In this document: piece by piece, positions 43,954 through 54,763 of the stretch
Numbering within the stretch: position 1 is the stretch's first letter
Layout: every line of letters begins with the position of its first letter
NCBI GenBank assembly: GCA_043228905.1
Contig: JBHGNT010000005.1
Span: 10,974,001-11,038,000 of the forward strand
DNA from: Azolla caroliniana
Taxonomy: Eukaryota > Polypodiophyta
Length of the DNA: 64,000 nucleotides
Reading direction: 5' to 3'
Notes under the pieces: generated by a model
What the model was told of the DNA's origin: nothing
Seen by the model: the letters and a program-made list of their open reading frames with translations, nothing else
The model's database searches: none
Position numbers and translations under genes: made by a program

Positions 43954-44742
43954 GTTGATGTTGATCTTTACTTTAGATGTCTCTTCTACTTCCCCGTTTC
44001 ACGTCGGGTTCACCAAGTTGTGTCGTGACATGGCTCGCCTAGAAGCGTAGCGTTCTGTCGATAGAAGATATCGTGAAAGTGAGGAAGGAATCACTGGGAT
44101 TATGGACGAAAGAGACGAAAGAGTAGAGGTAGAGTAAATAAAGATCAACAAGATATGACAAGATGGGATATAGAATGATATTTGAAGGAATGAAAGAAAC
44201 TTATAATTATTTGATGAATGAGTTACAAAAAGATTGCGAGCATTGTTGATCCTTGGAGCTTTGTCTCACAAGGTAATCACTCTTCTCTTTCTTGATGGTA
44301 AACCATAGTCTTCCCTTCAATCTCTCGACAAGTAGAAGACTCGAACTGCCGCCCTTCCGTTGCGAGTTGAGGACCGCCACCACCAAGCTAGTTCTTCTTT
44401 TCTTCTTTTTCTATTGTGATATCCCTTACAACATAACTCTATTTGATATATATAATATAGTTCTTTTGATATTGATCAATTTCCTGATATCCCTTGTGAT
44501 CATACTCCCTTCTCCTTTTATAGGGAAGAGATGGTTCTACATGTGGGCCATGTGGCGCACATGTAGAGAGGCTTTTGCATGTTTACTATATGGTGCACAT
44601 GCTGAGAGGCTCTTGCATGTGTGCTATATGGTGCACATGCAGAGAGGCTCTTGCATGTGTGCTATATGGTGCACATGTGGTACATTTCATGGTTTAAACC
44701 ATACAATACTAAAACACATATATTTTATATATATCACAAGTA

Positions 44743-44952
44743 TAGGCTAAATGGTAAGGTTTGAATGCCGGTAAGGTTGGGTTTGTTGGTTCAAGTCCCC
44801 TTTTGCCCATGTAATGGTGTATTACATTACATGGTTTAGAATATAAAATATTACTTCAAAGAAAACAACGCATATGATCTCTTGTAAATTGTTATTATAG
44901 GCTAAATGGTAAGGTTAGAGTGTCATAAGGTAGGGATTATTGGCTCAAATCC
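44743..44952 (+). repeat. Two tRNA-like A/B-box modules in Gypsy-F LTR (right copy)
   Basis: Module a: A box at 44743-44754, B box GGTTCAAGTCC at 44788-44798. Module b: A box at 44898-44909, B box-like at 44942-44952. They are identical in layout to the left LTR. Confidence 0.6.
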
Positions 44953-45119
44953 TCTCTTGCCCCTGTAATATAATATATATATATATATATTTGTCTCTAC
45001 ATATAATGTATTATATATCATAGTATGTTATTAACATTATAAAGGTTTATTTTATTTTCATCATGTATTTATCTTATTCTAGACTTTTAATGTGAAGCTT
45101 TCGTACTTCACGACAACGT

Positions 45120-45570
45120 CAAAGCGTATAGAACCCTTGTAGAAAACCAATTAAACATGAGCATTAGAATATTTTGCACTAAAAATGGTAGAGAATTTAT
45201 GTCCAACAAGTTCAAAGAGTAGCTACGAAAAACGACATAACATATCAATACATGGTGGCTTATAACCCTCAACAAAATGGAAAAACCGAAAGGAAAATTC
45301 TCACCCTTATCGATAGTGCTTGATCAATGCTCAAGCGGCGAATCTTCCACACAAATTTTGGGAAGAAGCATTCGCTATGGCATGTTACCAACAAATTGGC
45401 TACCAACAACAACACTTGACAATCTTACACCCTTCCAAGCATGAAATGTCAACGAACCACGAGCAAGTCATCTAAAAATATTTGGAGGTCCATAATTTGT
45501 CTACATCCCGGAAGACAAAGAAAAGAAACTTGACGACCATGCAATCAAGGCCATATTAATCTATTAGTGT
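45120..45570 (+). pseudogene. Copia-H integrase, remainder
   Basis: After the ACGT duplication the frame resumes with KAYRTLVENQLNMSIRIF, then TKNGREFMSNKFKE (second catalytic D replaced: TKN/TDN position) and, across stops, NPQQNGKTERKI-type reading near 45275. The C-terminal pattern is HLKIFGGP...VYIPEDKEKKLDDHAIKAIL (near 45470-45560). It is broken by several stops. Confidence 0.7.
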
Positions 45571-46159
45571 AAAACCAATTCTATACCTTCAATTCTTGCA
45601 AATTCTTCTTTGGATGCAATGGTTGTTAGATATAGTTAATGATCAACCTAAGTTATCAATTTGTCCCCACATGTATTCTTATAGTGCACATTTTGTGATA
45701 GAGGCCCAAATGAGGAGTAGCTATAGTGCAACCCGATCATATGGGTTTATAAGGTGTCAATGTAGGAAATTGTAAATGAGTAGGACAAAATATATTTAGG
45801 AAAGAGGGAAGCAGGGTAATAGGACTGACTAATCAAGTCGACTAGAAGGATATTTTGTAGGCAAGTTAAGATGTACTTAGTCTTGGAGTAATTGCCATTG
45901 GCGTTTGCTAAAAATTAATTAGGGTTAATTAGTGACTAATTATATGAGTAGTTAAGCAACGGAAGATTATGTGATATGTGTGTGAGAGGAAGAGAGAGTG
46001 GAAGATATAGTTATGAACAATAATGTAAATGGGGGATGATTAACACGAGTGTAGCTAAAGACCTTTCCTCTATATTAATTAGCATCATCAAATACAAAAA
46101 TACCCACAATGAGGTATATATACATCTCATGTGCAAAGGTGCACATGTGTGAGTAGAAT
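45571..46159. other. Unassigned AT-rich stretch left of Gypsy-C
   Basis: Copia-H homology stops near 45570 and does not return until 54290. This stretch and its continuation at 53985-54289 total about 890 bp once Gypsy-C is removed. They hold no coding motif and may be another old solo LTR or filler that replaced the Copia-H RT. Confidence 0.45.
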
Positions 46160-46606
46160 ATAGGTATTAGAGATCAAGGTACTAAAGTAAGCTTAAGATA
46201 AGGATAAACTAATGATAGATAGAAAGGAGAAAGAGAAAGAAGGGTGTCGATCCACCCGACCACCCCCAAGCGAAGGGATCGAGACGGACTCGAGCCTCGA
46301 TCGGCATCCCATACCACCGCCGTGGCGTCGAGTCGTACCTGGTGCTGGCGCACTCGCTACAAGAGTTGACCCACCACAAGAGCAGAGTCTCGATGTAGTC
46401 AAAAAGATGATGAAATGAGGGTAGCTAGGCCTCTTATTTATAGCGATACCCAAGGCCCCCAGGCAAGTTAACACTTGACCTAATGGGTTGTCTCAATCCC
46501 GAGGATTAAAAGTAATCCTCCCCTTCTTTACACTCTCATTTAACCCTCACACTTATCCACGTGTATAGAATACTACGGTAAATTCTCACCACGGGATATT
46601 AAATGG

Positions 46607-47443
46607 TCATGCCCGTAACATACTCCCCTTCTTTAAAACATTGCATTGTTGCAATGGAAAGTTAGGGAAGTTTGTTCTTAGAGTCTTCTCGCGTTCCCAT
46701 GTGGCATCTTTGATAGATTTGTCCATCCATTTAATTTTAAATTCTCGGATTTCTTTAGTACGTAACTTTTTTGTTTTAACATTGAGAATTCTTTTTAGTA
46801 CATGTGGTTTCGAAGATAAATCTTCAAAAGTAACCAGAGTTTCAATTGTAACTGTGTTGTCGCCAAAACCTAGAAGCTCTTTTAGACGACTCACATGGAA
46901 GACTGGATGAATTCCAACACCATCGGGAAGAGCGAGACGATAGGCTAATGACCCAATGCGTTTGAGGACTGTAAAAGGTCCACAAAATCGTGGGGCTAAC
47001 TTAGCGCACTTACCCATAGACAATGTCTTAGAATTGTGACGTACACGTAAAAATACCTTCTGTCCAGGGTTGAATACATGAGGTTGCCTTTGATGGTCGG
47101 CATTAAAACGCGCTCTATCTTGAGCTGTTTTTATATTATCTCGTGCAATATGCAACATATCTTGCATATCCCGAAGAAAGTTTTGCGTACTTCGCAACTC
47201 ATCATGATGTATATTAACATCAATTGGGGCTCGTGGCCGAAAACCATACATCAACATAAAAGGACTATATCCCGTCGATGTATGCTTGGAGTTGTTATAA
47301 GCAAACTCCAAAATTGGGAGATAATGTTCCCATTTTGTTGGTTTTGCACCAACGTATGCTCGAAGCATGTCCTCAATAATTTGATTTACTCGTTCTGTCT
47401 GTTCATCGGATTGAGGATGATCCGTGGAGCTCATGCTCAACGT
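46607..47443 (-). CDS. Gypsy-C integrase C-terminus and chromodomain
   Basis: An open frame of about 277 codons. It starts after the solo LTR with STDHPQSDEQTERVNQII (the integrase region with the catalytic Glu), then LPILEFAYNNSKHTSTGYSP and MLMYGFRPRAPIDV. A GPF/Y module follows (RFCGPFTVLKRIGSLAYRLAL, near 46960). At the end is a chromodomain: HVLKRILNVKTKKLRTKEIR, then FKIKWMDKSIKDATWERE (near 46700). Chromodomains of this type are thought to guide integration to heterochromatin. It continues upstream at 48237 in the same frame when the solo LTR and one ACGT are left out. The stop codon lies inside the LTR start. Confidence 0.85.
   Translation of the reverse strand, partial: TLSMSSTDHPQSDEQTERVNQIIEDMLRAYVGAKPTKWEHYLPILEFAYNNSKHTSTGYSPFMLMYGFRPRAPIDVNIHHDELRSTQNFLRDMQDMLHIARDNIKTAQDRARFNADHQRQPHVFNPGQKVFLRVRHNSKTLSMGKCAKLAPRFCGPFTVLKRIGSLAYRLALPDGVGIHPVFHVSRLKELLGFGDNTVTIETLVTFEDLSSKPHVLKRILNVKTKKLRTKEIREFKIKWMDKSIKDATWEREKTLRTNFPNFPLQQCNVLKKGSMLRA
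46621..46634 (-). other. Polypurine tract of Gypsy-C
   Basis: The minus strand reads AAAGAAGGGGAGTA directly before TGTTACGGGC, the LTR start. Confidence 0.75.
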
Positions 47444-48232
47444 TGTCGTGCCTTTCGGCTCCGGATCGTTTGCGTGAGTCGGGTGGGAACCGCCGAGGTT
47501 TTGGACTAGGAGAAAGAAGAATATGAGATGAGGCTAGTAATGGATAGATTATTAGAAAGAGAGATAGAAATTTCGTGAATCCCACGAGTGTATTGTATTC
47601 GATTAATCAATATTTAGATAAAATATGTATTTAGATTGAAAGAAAGATATAAGAAACTTGTGAATCCCACAAGTATAGATTATATTATTTTCGTGAATCC
47701 CACGATTATATTAATCGGTTGGTGTTTTCGGAAATATATCCAATTTCCAAATATTTCACACGCCTATTACATTGTGCTCCCCATCCTTATGTAGTGATGG
47801 GAGAGACTAAGCATAGCTACATGCTTTTTTTCTAATATGTTCATGCACACTAAATGTGCATGTAATGCTTTTCTAATCCTTGCTTTTATTTGCTAAATAT
47901 AGTGCTCATGCACGCTAGATGTGCATGAGTCACTTTTTAGTTGCTTGCGTTTTTCTATAAAATATTCATGCACTCTAAAAATGCATGATTTACCTTTTAA
48001 TAAAGGTAGGCGCAAATAAAGCACTTATAGTTATTAAATCTATTTGTAGAACACTAAAGATAAGGTAGCATAATGGTAAAGTTGAGGTTTGGCTACGTGG
48101 AGGTACAAGGTTCGAATCTTGCCCTATGCACGTGATAAATATCTTGATATTCTTATTTTATTTATTTATATGTAATTAAATCGTTTATATTATTTTTACT
48201 TTTTCACATAGTGTACGAAATACACTATGACA
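47444..48232 (+). mobile_element. Solo LTR (789 bp), TGTCGTG...ATGACA, inside Gypsy-C
   Basis: Starts TGTCGTGCC and ends CACTATGACA, flanked by a perfect 4 bp TSD, ACGT (47440-47443 and 48233-48236). The host integrase frame continues across the junction when one TSD copy is counted. It contains a tRNA-like module (48066-48119) and a repeated GTGAATCCCAC(G/A)A word. It has no coding content. Termini, TSD length and the tRNA-like module link it to the group of Gypsy-F LTRs, but the sequences otherwise differ. Confidence 0.85.
48066..48119 (+). repeat. tRNA-like A/B-box module in solo LTR
   Basis: A box TAGCATAATGG (48066-48076) and B box GGTTCGAATCT (48109-48119), with GCCCTATGCACG after it. 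The B box is almost consensus. It is not a full tRNA: the acceptor stem does not pair. Confidence 0.6.
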
Positions 48233-48236
48233 ACGT

Positions 48237-48959
48237 AGTTTCTAACTTCTTAAAGACTTGCGTCTAGAAGTCACTAGTAAACTTTAGATCTCGATCATTC
48301 ATGATATCCATCGGTAACCCATAAAAACGAAATAATTCATCAACGAATTGGTAAGCCAATTCAGGAGCTGTTACCGTGGTTTTAGTAGCAATAAATCTGG
48401 CCATTTTAGTTAGTCGATCAACGACAACCCAGATGACATCATGACCTTTTTGGGTGCGAGGAAGGCTAACAATAAAATCCATGGATATACTTTCCCACTT
48501 ATTATTGGGAATGTCCAAGGGATGTAAAAGTCTTGCGGCTTAAAGTCGCTCGACTTTGTTAACCTGACATTGGTGACCTTTTGTCACATAGCTATGTATG
48601 TCAGGACGCATCTTAGGCCAATAAAATTGAGTGGAGATGAGAACGAGTGTACGATGTATTCCAGGGTGCCCTACTGAGAGTGTATCATGGCATTCAAAAA
48701 GAATCCTCTTTTTGACCTCGGGTAAATCTGGAACACAAACCTTCCCATTACGGTAGAGCAAACCGTTAGCAATGTGGAAGTATTCCTTCGAGGATGTGGT
48801 GGTGTCTGTTCCAGACTCAACTCTTGCCGAGTATTTTGCAAAATAACTGTCATCAAGATACTTTCCTCGAAGGTGATCATAAAGATCTGATGTTATTTCA
48901 GTGAAGCTAAGCATGTTAACTTCACGGATGCGATTTATTGCATCAACGATAGTGTTCAT
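48237..48959 (-). pseudogene. Gypsy-C integrase, N-terminal and core parts
   Basis: Minus strand from 48959: a linker, then the zinc region (SVGHPGIHRTLVLISTQFYW, then YVTKGHQCQVNKVERL, in which only one of the two expected Cys is clear). After a stop at 48540 the catalytic core reads WESISMDFIVSLPRTQKGHD (first D), VDRLTKMARFIA and NDRDLKFTSDF (second D, 48270). A TAG follows (48261-48263) where the family has Trp. The solo LTR at 47444-48232 then interrupts. Confidence 0.75.
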
Positions 48960-49040
48960 GGAACCTTTACGATATCATATGGAAAATTCAAAGTCCTGGA
49001 TGAGATCAGCCCATCGTGCCTTACGACCTTTCAGGTCTTG

Positions 49041-50515
49041 TTAGTCACAAAAATATTTCAAGGACTCGTGGTCCGTAGTTACCACAAAACGATTTCCATA
49101 AAGATAATGGTGCCATGTTTTGAGCGCATGTATAACTGCAAATAATTCCTTTTCTTGAACGGTATACCGACATTGAGCAGAATCAAGTTTCTTACTCTCG
49201 AATGCTATGGGTTTACCATCTTGATATAAGACAACCCCTATAGCATAATCGCTTGCATCGGTTTCAACCTCAAAAGGTTTTGAACAATCGGGTAAAAGAA
49301 GTGAAGGAGTCTTGCATACAAGGTCCTTGAGTTCCTTAAAGGCGAGGTCTAGTGTAGCATTCCACACAATAGGTTTTGTAGACTTACGCGTTTGACCTTT
49401 TAAAAGATCAGCAAACGGCGTCGTCAATTGGGAGTAATCACGAAGAGACTTTCGCAAAAACCCGACAAAACCAAGGAATGATCGAACTTCTCGAATATTC
49501 CGAAGAGTGGGCCAAAGCTTGATTTTCTCGATGCAAGAAGGATCAATTTCAACTCCTAGTTCGGTTATGAGATGTCCTAGATAAGTAATTGATTTCTTGA
49601 AGAACTCACATTTTGAGATCTTCGCGTAAAACAGTTTGTCACACAATGTTTGTAAAACAAAGCGGACAGGTCTAGCATGTTCTTGTAATGTAGGGCTATA
49701 AACTAAAATATCATCCAAGTTGCGTGTAATGTAGGGCTATAAACGACAAATTTTGCAAGTTGTTCTCGGAAAATGTCATTCATTTCTTGTTGAAATGTAG
49801 TCGGAGCATTGGTCAAACCAAAAGGCATAACCAAAAACTCAAAATGGCCATAGCGCGTACGAAATGCCATTTTAGGAACATCGTCCTCACTTATTCGTAT
49901 TTGATGGTAGCTAGTACGGAAATCAAGTCTCGTAAAATACCGAGCTCCCTGGAGCCGGTCAATTAGATCATCAGCCCGGCGCAATGGGTACGAATTCTTG
50001 ATCGTCACTTTATTCAAGCGTCGGTAATTAATACACATATGCCATGTGCCCTCTTTCTTTTTTACCAAGAGAACTGGTGCACCCCATGGAGATTTACTAT
50101 AACGTATATAACATATTCGTAAATAGTCCTTGAGTTGCTTAGATACCTCATCTTCTTTGGATCGACTTAAGCGATAAGGAGGTATACTTATTGGTGCAAC
50201 ACCAGGTACAATATCTATACGATGGTCTATATTATGTTTAGGAGGAAAGCCATCTGGTAGTTCACTCGGAAAAACATCACGAAAATCATTTAAGATTTCA
50301 TCAAGTTGTTGTTGTTCAAAATATGTTAATTGAACCGAGACATTATCGATATTATAAACGTGAATGTCCGGATCAAGTACACAATAAAATAGAGTAGAAC
50401 AAGACAACTCGGATATTGATGGACACGAGGAAACAATCGAGAGGGATTGTTTTTTACACATTGAATAAAATGAGTACAATCGTTCAGTACAAATGTAATT
50501 GAATGATGAACCCAA
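49041..50515 (-). pseudogene. Gypsy-C reverse transcriptase and RNase H
   Basis: RT reads [20 protein letters not shown] (50080), [16 protein letters not shown] (49940) and [20 protein letters not shown] (49830). At the catalytic box the frame is disturbed by a short tandem duplication: TGTAATGTAGGGCTATAAAC occurs at about 49686-49705 and again at 49725-49744. The second frame then carries [18 protein letters not shown] (49718), CEFFKKSITYLGHLI, and RNase H with VETDASDYAIGVVLYQDGKP (49265), YTVQEKELFAVI and VVTTDHESLKYF. The domain order is standard for a chromovirus. The frameshift at the Y-x-D-D site should inactivate it. Confidence 0.8.
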
Positions 50516-51860
50516 TCAATAGATAAAGAAGAGTTTTTATTATAAAACCAGGGATAACCCAGTATTACATCGGTGGTAGAAAGATTCATTACATGGAAGT
50601 CTACTTCCCCTATATAAGTATCAATAGAAATTTCTAATGAATGAATCGCCCCGTTGATGTATTGTACTCTTCCATCAGCCAAGTGCACCGTGTAGGTGTG
50701 ATCACTTACGATGGGTTGGATTCCCCATATCTGAACGAAACGATCATTCACAAAATTGTGTGAGCTTCCTGAATCAAATAAAAATTGTACGGGAGATCCA
50801 TTGATATACCCGTTTGCACGTAGTAAATCATTGGGACCCAATACATAGTGAGGGAAAGAACATTGACAATTACTTAAATGATGTGTATAGACCTGAAGGA
50901 CATTAGGAATCTGACCTTTATGGTCTACAACTTTAGCTTTGTTGTCGTGCTCTTTTCGTTGGAGCTTTCGACATTGATATTTTGTATGACCCTTCTTTTT
51001 GCAGAATACGCAAAAAGTATGTTGTCGCTTACAATCGCGATCCATGAATTCGTTGGGTGTCTTGTGTTTCCCAACGAATTGCGACTGCTTAGTCCCGGGC
51101 GCTTCATTGGGTTTCTTGTGGTCCTTCTTCGAAGTGCGTTGATAGCGAAGAACTATTTCAACGGCCTCTTCGAAGGATTTTGGATCCTTATCGTGCACTA
51201 TCCAGTGATAGTTCGAATTGGGGATGCCATTGACAAAACAAGCTAGCAACCAATTGTCCCCTTCTAGACCCGAGTTTTGGATTTGGGTTTTAGCATGGTG
51301 AACATAGTCTTCTAGCGAGGAAAATTTCCTGCTAGAGAGGTTCATTAAAGCTTGTGCTGCCTCGGTTCGAGAGGGAGGTTGCAGAAATTGGCTCTTAAAA
51401 ACCGTGACAAAATCTGTCCAGGTATCGGGCAATTTCCCCATAGTACGGAGCCCACGCCACCAGGCGGCGGCCTTACCCCCGAGTTCTCAGCCGACTCTCA
51501 GCCGACATATGCAATCTTCATACTATCTGGCATGGGATAGAGCTCAAAATGAGACTCCCATCGTCCCAGCCATGTGCAGATTGCTTCTTCGGTTCTTTCT
51601 TTTTTGTCTCCCGTAAATGTCTTAACGACAAATGATGGTTCACCTTGTCGATCATCAGGTCTATTAGTCTGACGTTGTAGACTAATGACACGTGCCTCAA
51701 GAGCACTCTGAGATTACCGAAGTTCGGTCATCTGTTGAGTGATGAAACTAAGGTATTGGGTTATTTGTGCCAAATACATCTCAGTGGACATTTGTCCAGG
51801 AGGATTCCCTTGAGTTCCTTTTGCTTGAGTGGATGACATCAGGTCGTTAATTTGAGCCAT
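50326..51860 (-). pseudogene. Gypsy-C gag and protease
   Basis: The ATG at 51860 opens MAQINDLMSSTQAKGTQGNP with a coiled-coil-like stretch; a stop lies near 51715 and another near 51490. From 51441 the frame is open: WTDFVTVFKSQFLQPPSRTE, LMNLSSRKFSSLEDYVHHAK, a zinc knuckle CVFCKKKGHTKYQC (C-X2-C-X4-H-X4-C, near 51010), and a retropepsin with VQFLFDSGSSHNFVNDRFVQ (50780) ending at VILGYPWFYNKN (50555). The open frame runs on past protease into the RT frame region without the proper register, so a frameshift lies near 50330-50515. Confidence 0.8.
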
Positions 51861-53509
51861 TAAAGATTATTTCTGGAAAAGAAATAGGATAAGGTCAGAG
51901 AGAGAGTCATAACATCATGTCATGATGTAAACATATCATGGGTAAACATCAATCGATATCATGATCTCACGTCAATACCCCTCTAGACGTATGAGATGAG
52001 GTTCAAGATCAGGTTACTATGGTAACACAAAGGTGTTTTAAAAACCATGGGGGTGACAATTTAATGTCTTTCCTTGATCTCTATATCGATTTTTTCATGG
52101 TGGCTCCCCGAGGCTCAACCATGTATGTTCGCGTCATAAGTAGTTTATACACGAACAAAATGTTAACAATAAACTATGTGGTTTTGGCTCTTTAAGTCCT
52201 ATTACGAGGAGCACTTAGACCTTAAGTCTAAACATGTGTTATAGTCATATGTATCAAGGATGTTGTATGGTCTTGGTCATATTTGAACTCGAGACCTCAA
52301 GAACAAATACATTAAACACTTGAGCCAACCAAGTAAGTTGCTCTTCTCGAATGCTTAATGTTTGATGCGTATAAGAGATATGCGAAGCATTTGATCGTAT
52401 ATGTTTTTTTTAAAAGAACATATATGTCAAGGGTCCTTATTTCGCCCTCATTTACCAAAACTATGTTGGTACGTTACCTAACCTCATGTCTCGTAATTAC
52501 GATGGCATACGCCAAAGTGCAACCTAATGGTCAAGCCAAATGAGCCCTCGTTTCGTAGTAGGCCCACGTGGCCCATCACATGGTCACGTCATTACGAATG
52601 CCTCTCGTAAGAACGAGCTCATGGTGGCATCGTATCCATGTAACGAGGGAGGGATGTTGGATATGTGTGTCATTGGAGCAACCTCACTTGAAGTGGGTCA
52701 AGCCCTACGTACTCAACATCATTATGGCTATAGGCGTTTCTTTACGTAACGAAATCGAGGTCATCAACGGGGTTGTCAACAATAAAAAATTGTTGAAAAA
52801 GGGATGGTGACAACGCCATTCTCACAAAAATGTGAGGACAGCCACCAACATCCTTTTCCCGACAAGGACAACTTTCGATATAATCACGTAATAACGAATA
52901 TACACATATGTTTACTTATGACATATATACGATCAAATACGTATATACGTGACCACATATGCCTATATTAAACATATCGTTATATTAAATAGCCACAAAT
53001 GATGTGATCGAGATACGTAATCGAGGTATATACCTCTACGCACACGAAACATCCACAAATAAGAGATCATCGTAATACACAATTGAGGTATTGACCTCTT
53101 ACGCATACGAGACCAAACACATATCCTTTACAACAAATCAAGGTATTAAACTCATACGCAAACGTAACATATGTTCGTGAACGTAATACGTAATTGAGGT
53201 ATTAACCTCGTATGCATACGACACTCATCACATATTATTAATATGTCAAACGAGGTATTGACCTCGTGCACATATGTAAACGTTTTAGATAATCAATTAA
53301 AGACCACTACAACATCATTGACTTAATGAAAAAAAATGACATATAAACTAAACACATGATTAGATGAGAGAAGAGAGAATAGAAAAAAAAATTACAGAAA
53401 GAGTTACCGAAGTTCTTTGTTGATCGTTGTCTGGATCAAGGCCGACCGCACATCGATCGATCACCATCAATCAAAAGACAAAAGACAAACAAAGAAACAT
53501 TAGTACATA
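51861..53509 (-). other. Gypsy-C 5' leader, non-coding
   Basis: A 1.65 kb leader between gag start and PBS, long for a chromovirus. It includes the tandem hairpin array at 53023-53265 and a tRNA-like stretch on the minus strand near 52270-52345 (TTGGCTCAAGTG, then GAGTTCAAAT). No protein is supported. Confidence 0.55.
53023..53265. repeat. ~56 bp tandem array of GAGGTATTRACCTC hairpins
   Basis: Five units start at 53023, 53085, 53140, 53196 and 53252 (spacings 62, 55, 56, 56). Four contain a palindrome of the form GAGGTATNNACCTC; the third is mutated to AAGGTATTAAACTC. Between them run ACGCATACGA-type words. Confidence 0.8.
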
Positions 53510-53521
53510 GCTCTGATACCA
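53510..53521 (-). other. Primer-binding site of Gypsy-C
   Basis: The minus strand reads TGGTATCAGAGC, a perfect initiator tRNA-Met match, two bases from the LTR. Confidence 0.8.
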
Positions 53522-53984
53522 AATATTAGAGATCTAGGTACTAAAGTAAGCTTAAGATAAGGATAAACTAATGATAGATAGAAAGGAGAAAGAGAAAGAA
53601 GGGTGCCGATCCACCCGACCACCCCCGAGTGAAGGGATCGAGACGGACTCGAGCCTCGATCGGCATCCCATACCACCGCCGTGGCGCCGAGTCGTACCTG
53701 GTGCTGGCGCACTTGCTACAAGAGTTGACCCACCACAAGAGCAGAGTCTCGATGTAGTCAAAAAGATGATGAAATGAGGGTAGCTAGGCCTCTTATTTAT
53801 AGCGATACCGAAGGCCCCCAGGCAAGTTCACACTTGACCTAATGGGTTGTGTCAATCCCGAGGATTAAAAGTAATCCACCCCTTCTTTACACTCTCGTTT
53901 AACCCTCACACTTATCCACGTGTATAGAATACTATGGTAAATTCTCACCACGGGATATTAAATGGTCATGCCCGTAACAATAGG

Positions 53985-54289
53985 TACAAAGGTGTAAGTC
54001 CTATATTAAATGAACATGGGAGTGGAGGATCTACAATGTATCCCACTCAAGTACAAAATCCTATTTAAGGGTTTATGGTCAACACACTAGCTAGATTCTA
54101 TTTAGGTAACGACTAAGTTACGTGTGTTGACTAAATAACTAATATACTTGGGCTTGATATCTTAACAGCTTTAATATAAGTACTATTTAGCACTAGCTTG
54201 TATCTAGGGAGTTGAGTCATATTAAATGACAAGTTAGTTCACAAAAAAGGAGTATCCCCACTACTATCTACATAAGGTTCATCGAATGT
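53985..54289. other. Unassigned stretch right of Gypsy-C
   Basis: Continuation of the unassigned sequence at 45571-46159. No coding or structural motif is recognised. Confidence 0.45.
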
Positions 54290-54763
54290 CATCGCTCCAA
54301 ACGTCTCAAAGGAAAACTTAATAATGATACACACTTCAACACTTTTGTTGCAACTATGGCTCTGAACTCACTTTTAAAAGCTTCCTCGCCACACGCAACG
54401 GATAAGGACGAAGCACTATCCTTTCCGTTGATATAAGTTCAACAAATGGAACCAAAAATGATTGTATTCTAGAACTACCTTATTGGCAAATACTTGGTAG
54501 CCTTAACTACTTGGTGACTTGCGCGAAACAAACCTTGCCTTGGTCACAAGCCTTCTTTCTAAGTTCACGCACAACCCTGGAAAATACACTCAAAGAGACT
54601 TCTAAAAGTATTGAAATACCTCAAATACACCTCCAAATATGGTATTATGTATCAATATGGAGGAAACAATCCAAAACAAATCCAAGGATTGCCTAACTCA
54701 GATTGAAATGGTGATTTGGATACATAAAACTCTACCTCTAATGATGTGTTTCTACTTGCAAAT
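54290..54763 (+). pseudogene. Copia-H RT thumb and RNase H start
   Basis: In shifting frames the plus strand reads LELPYWQILGSLNYLVTCAR (near 54460), the Copia 'Y-R-x-L-I-G-S-L-x-Y-L' pattern, then LKYLKYTSKYGIMYQYGGNN (near 54612) and LPNSD*NGDLDT, and FLLAN at 54745-54762. The rest of RNase H follows after an insertion. Confidence 0.65.

Larger units (their letters stand above)
37311..45115 (-). mobile_element. Gypsy-F: complete LTR retrotransposon with unusual DHG/FLDD motifs
   Basis: LTRs are at 37311-38360 (1050 bp) and 44021-45115 (1095 bp). They begin TGTCGTGA and end TCACGACA, and look about 97-98% identical by eye apart from one extra ~45 bp unit in the right copy. A 4 bp TSD, ACGT, flanks it (37307-37310, 45116-45119). 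On the minus strand the order is gag, protease, RT-RNase H, integrase. A putative PBS (TGGTGAACCCGACGTG) lies four to five bases inside the right LTR; I cannot match it to a named tRNA. The PPT beside the left LTR reads AAAGGTGGTGGA. It interrupts Copia-H integrase. Confidence 0.9.
46165..53979 (-). mobile_element. Gypsy-C: chromodomain Gypsy (chromovirus), complete with LTRs
   Basis: LTRs are at 46165-46620 and 53524-53979, both 456 bp with about a dozen substitutions by eye (roughly 97% identity). A perfect 5 bp TSD, ATAGG, lies at 46160-46164 and 53980-53984. The PBS (TGGTATCAGAGC, minus) is at 53510-53521 and the PPT (AAAGAAGGGGAGTA, minus) at 46621-46634. The order on the minus strand is a leader with tandem hairpins, then gag, protease, RT-RNase H, integrase and chromodomain. 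The coding region is disrupted by a solo LTR at 47444-48232 and several stops and shifts. Confidence 0.9.

Noticed and set aside
46193-46474. 93-codon minus-strand frame, repeated at 53552-53761
   Set aside because: It lies within the Gypsy-C LTRs and recurs only because the LTRs are duplicates.
48066-48135. A functional tRNA gene
   Set aside because: Only the A and B boxes fit; acceptor and anticodon stems do not pair and the position is inside an LTR. The same holds for the modules near 25.1, 28.4, 38.0 and 44.8 kb.
53023-53265. CRISPR-like regular spacing of ~56 bp repeats
   Set aside because: The host is a plant, the intervening sequences are themselves similar between units, and the array lies in a retrotransposon leader.
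45571-54289. A Copia-H reverse-transcriptase core between integrase and RNase H
   Set aside because: No RVT_2 motif is visible in 45571-46159 or 53985-54289; that part seems deleted or replaced.
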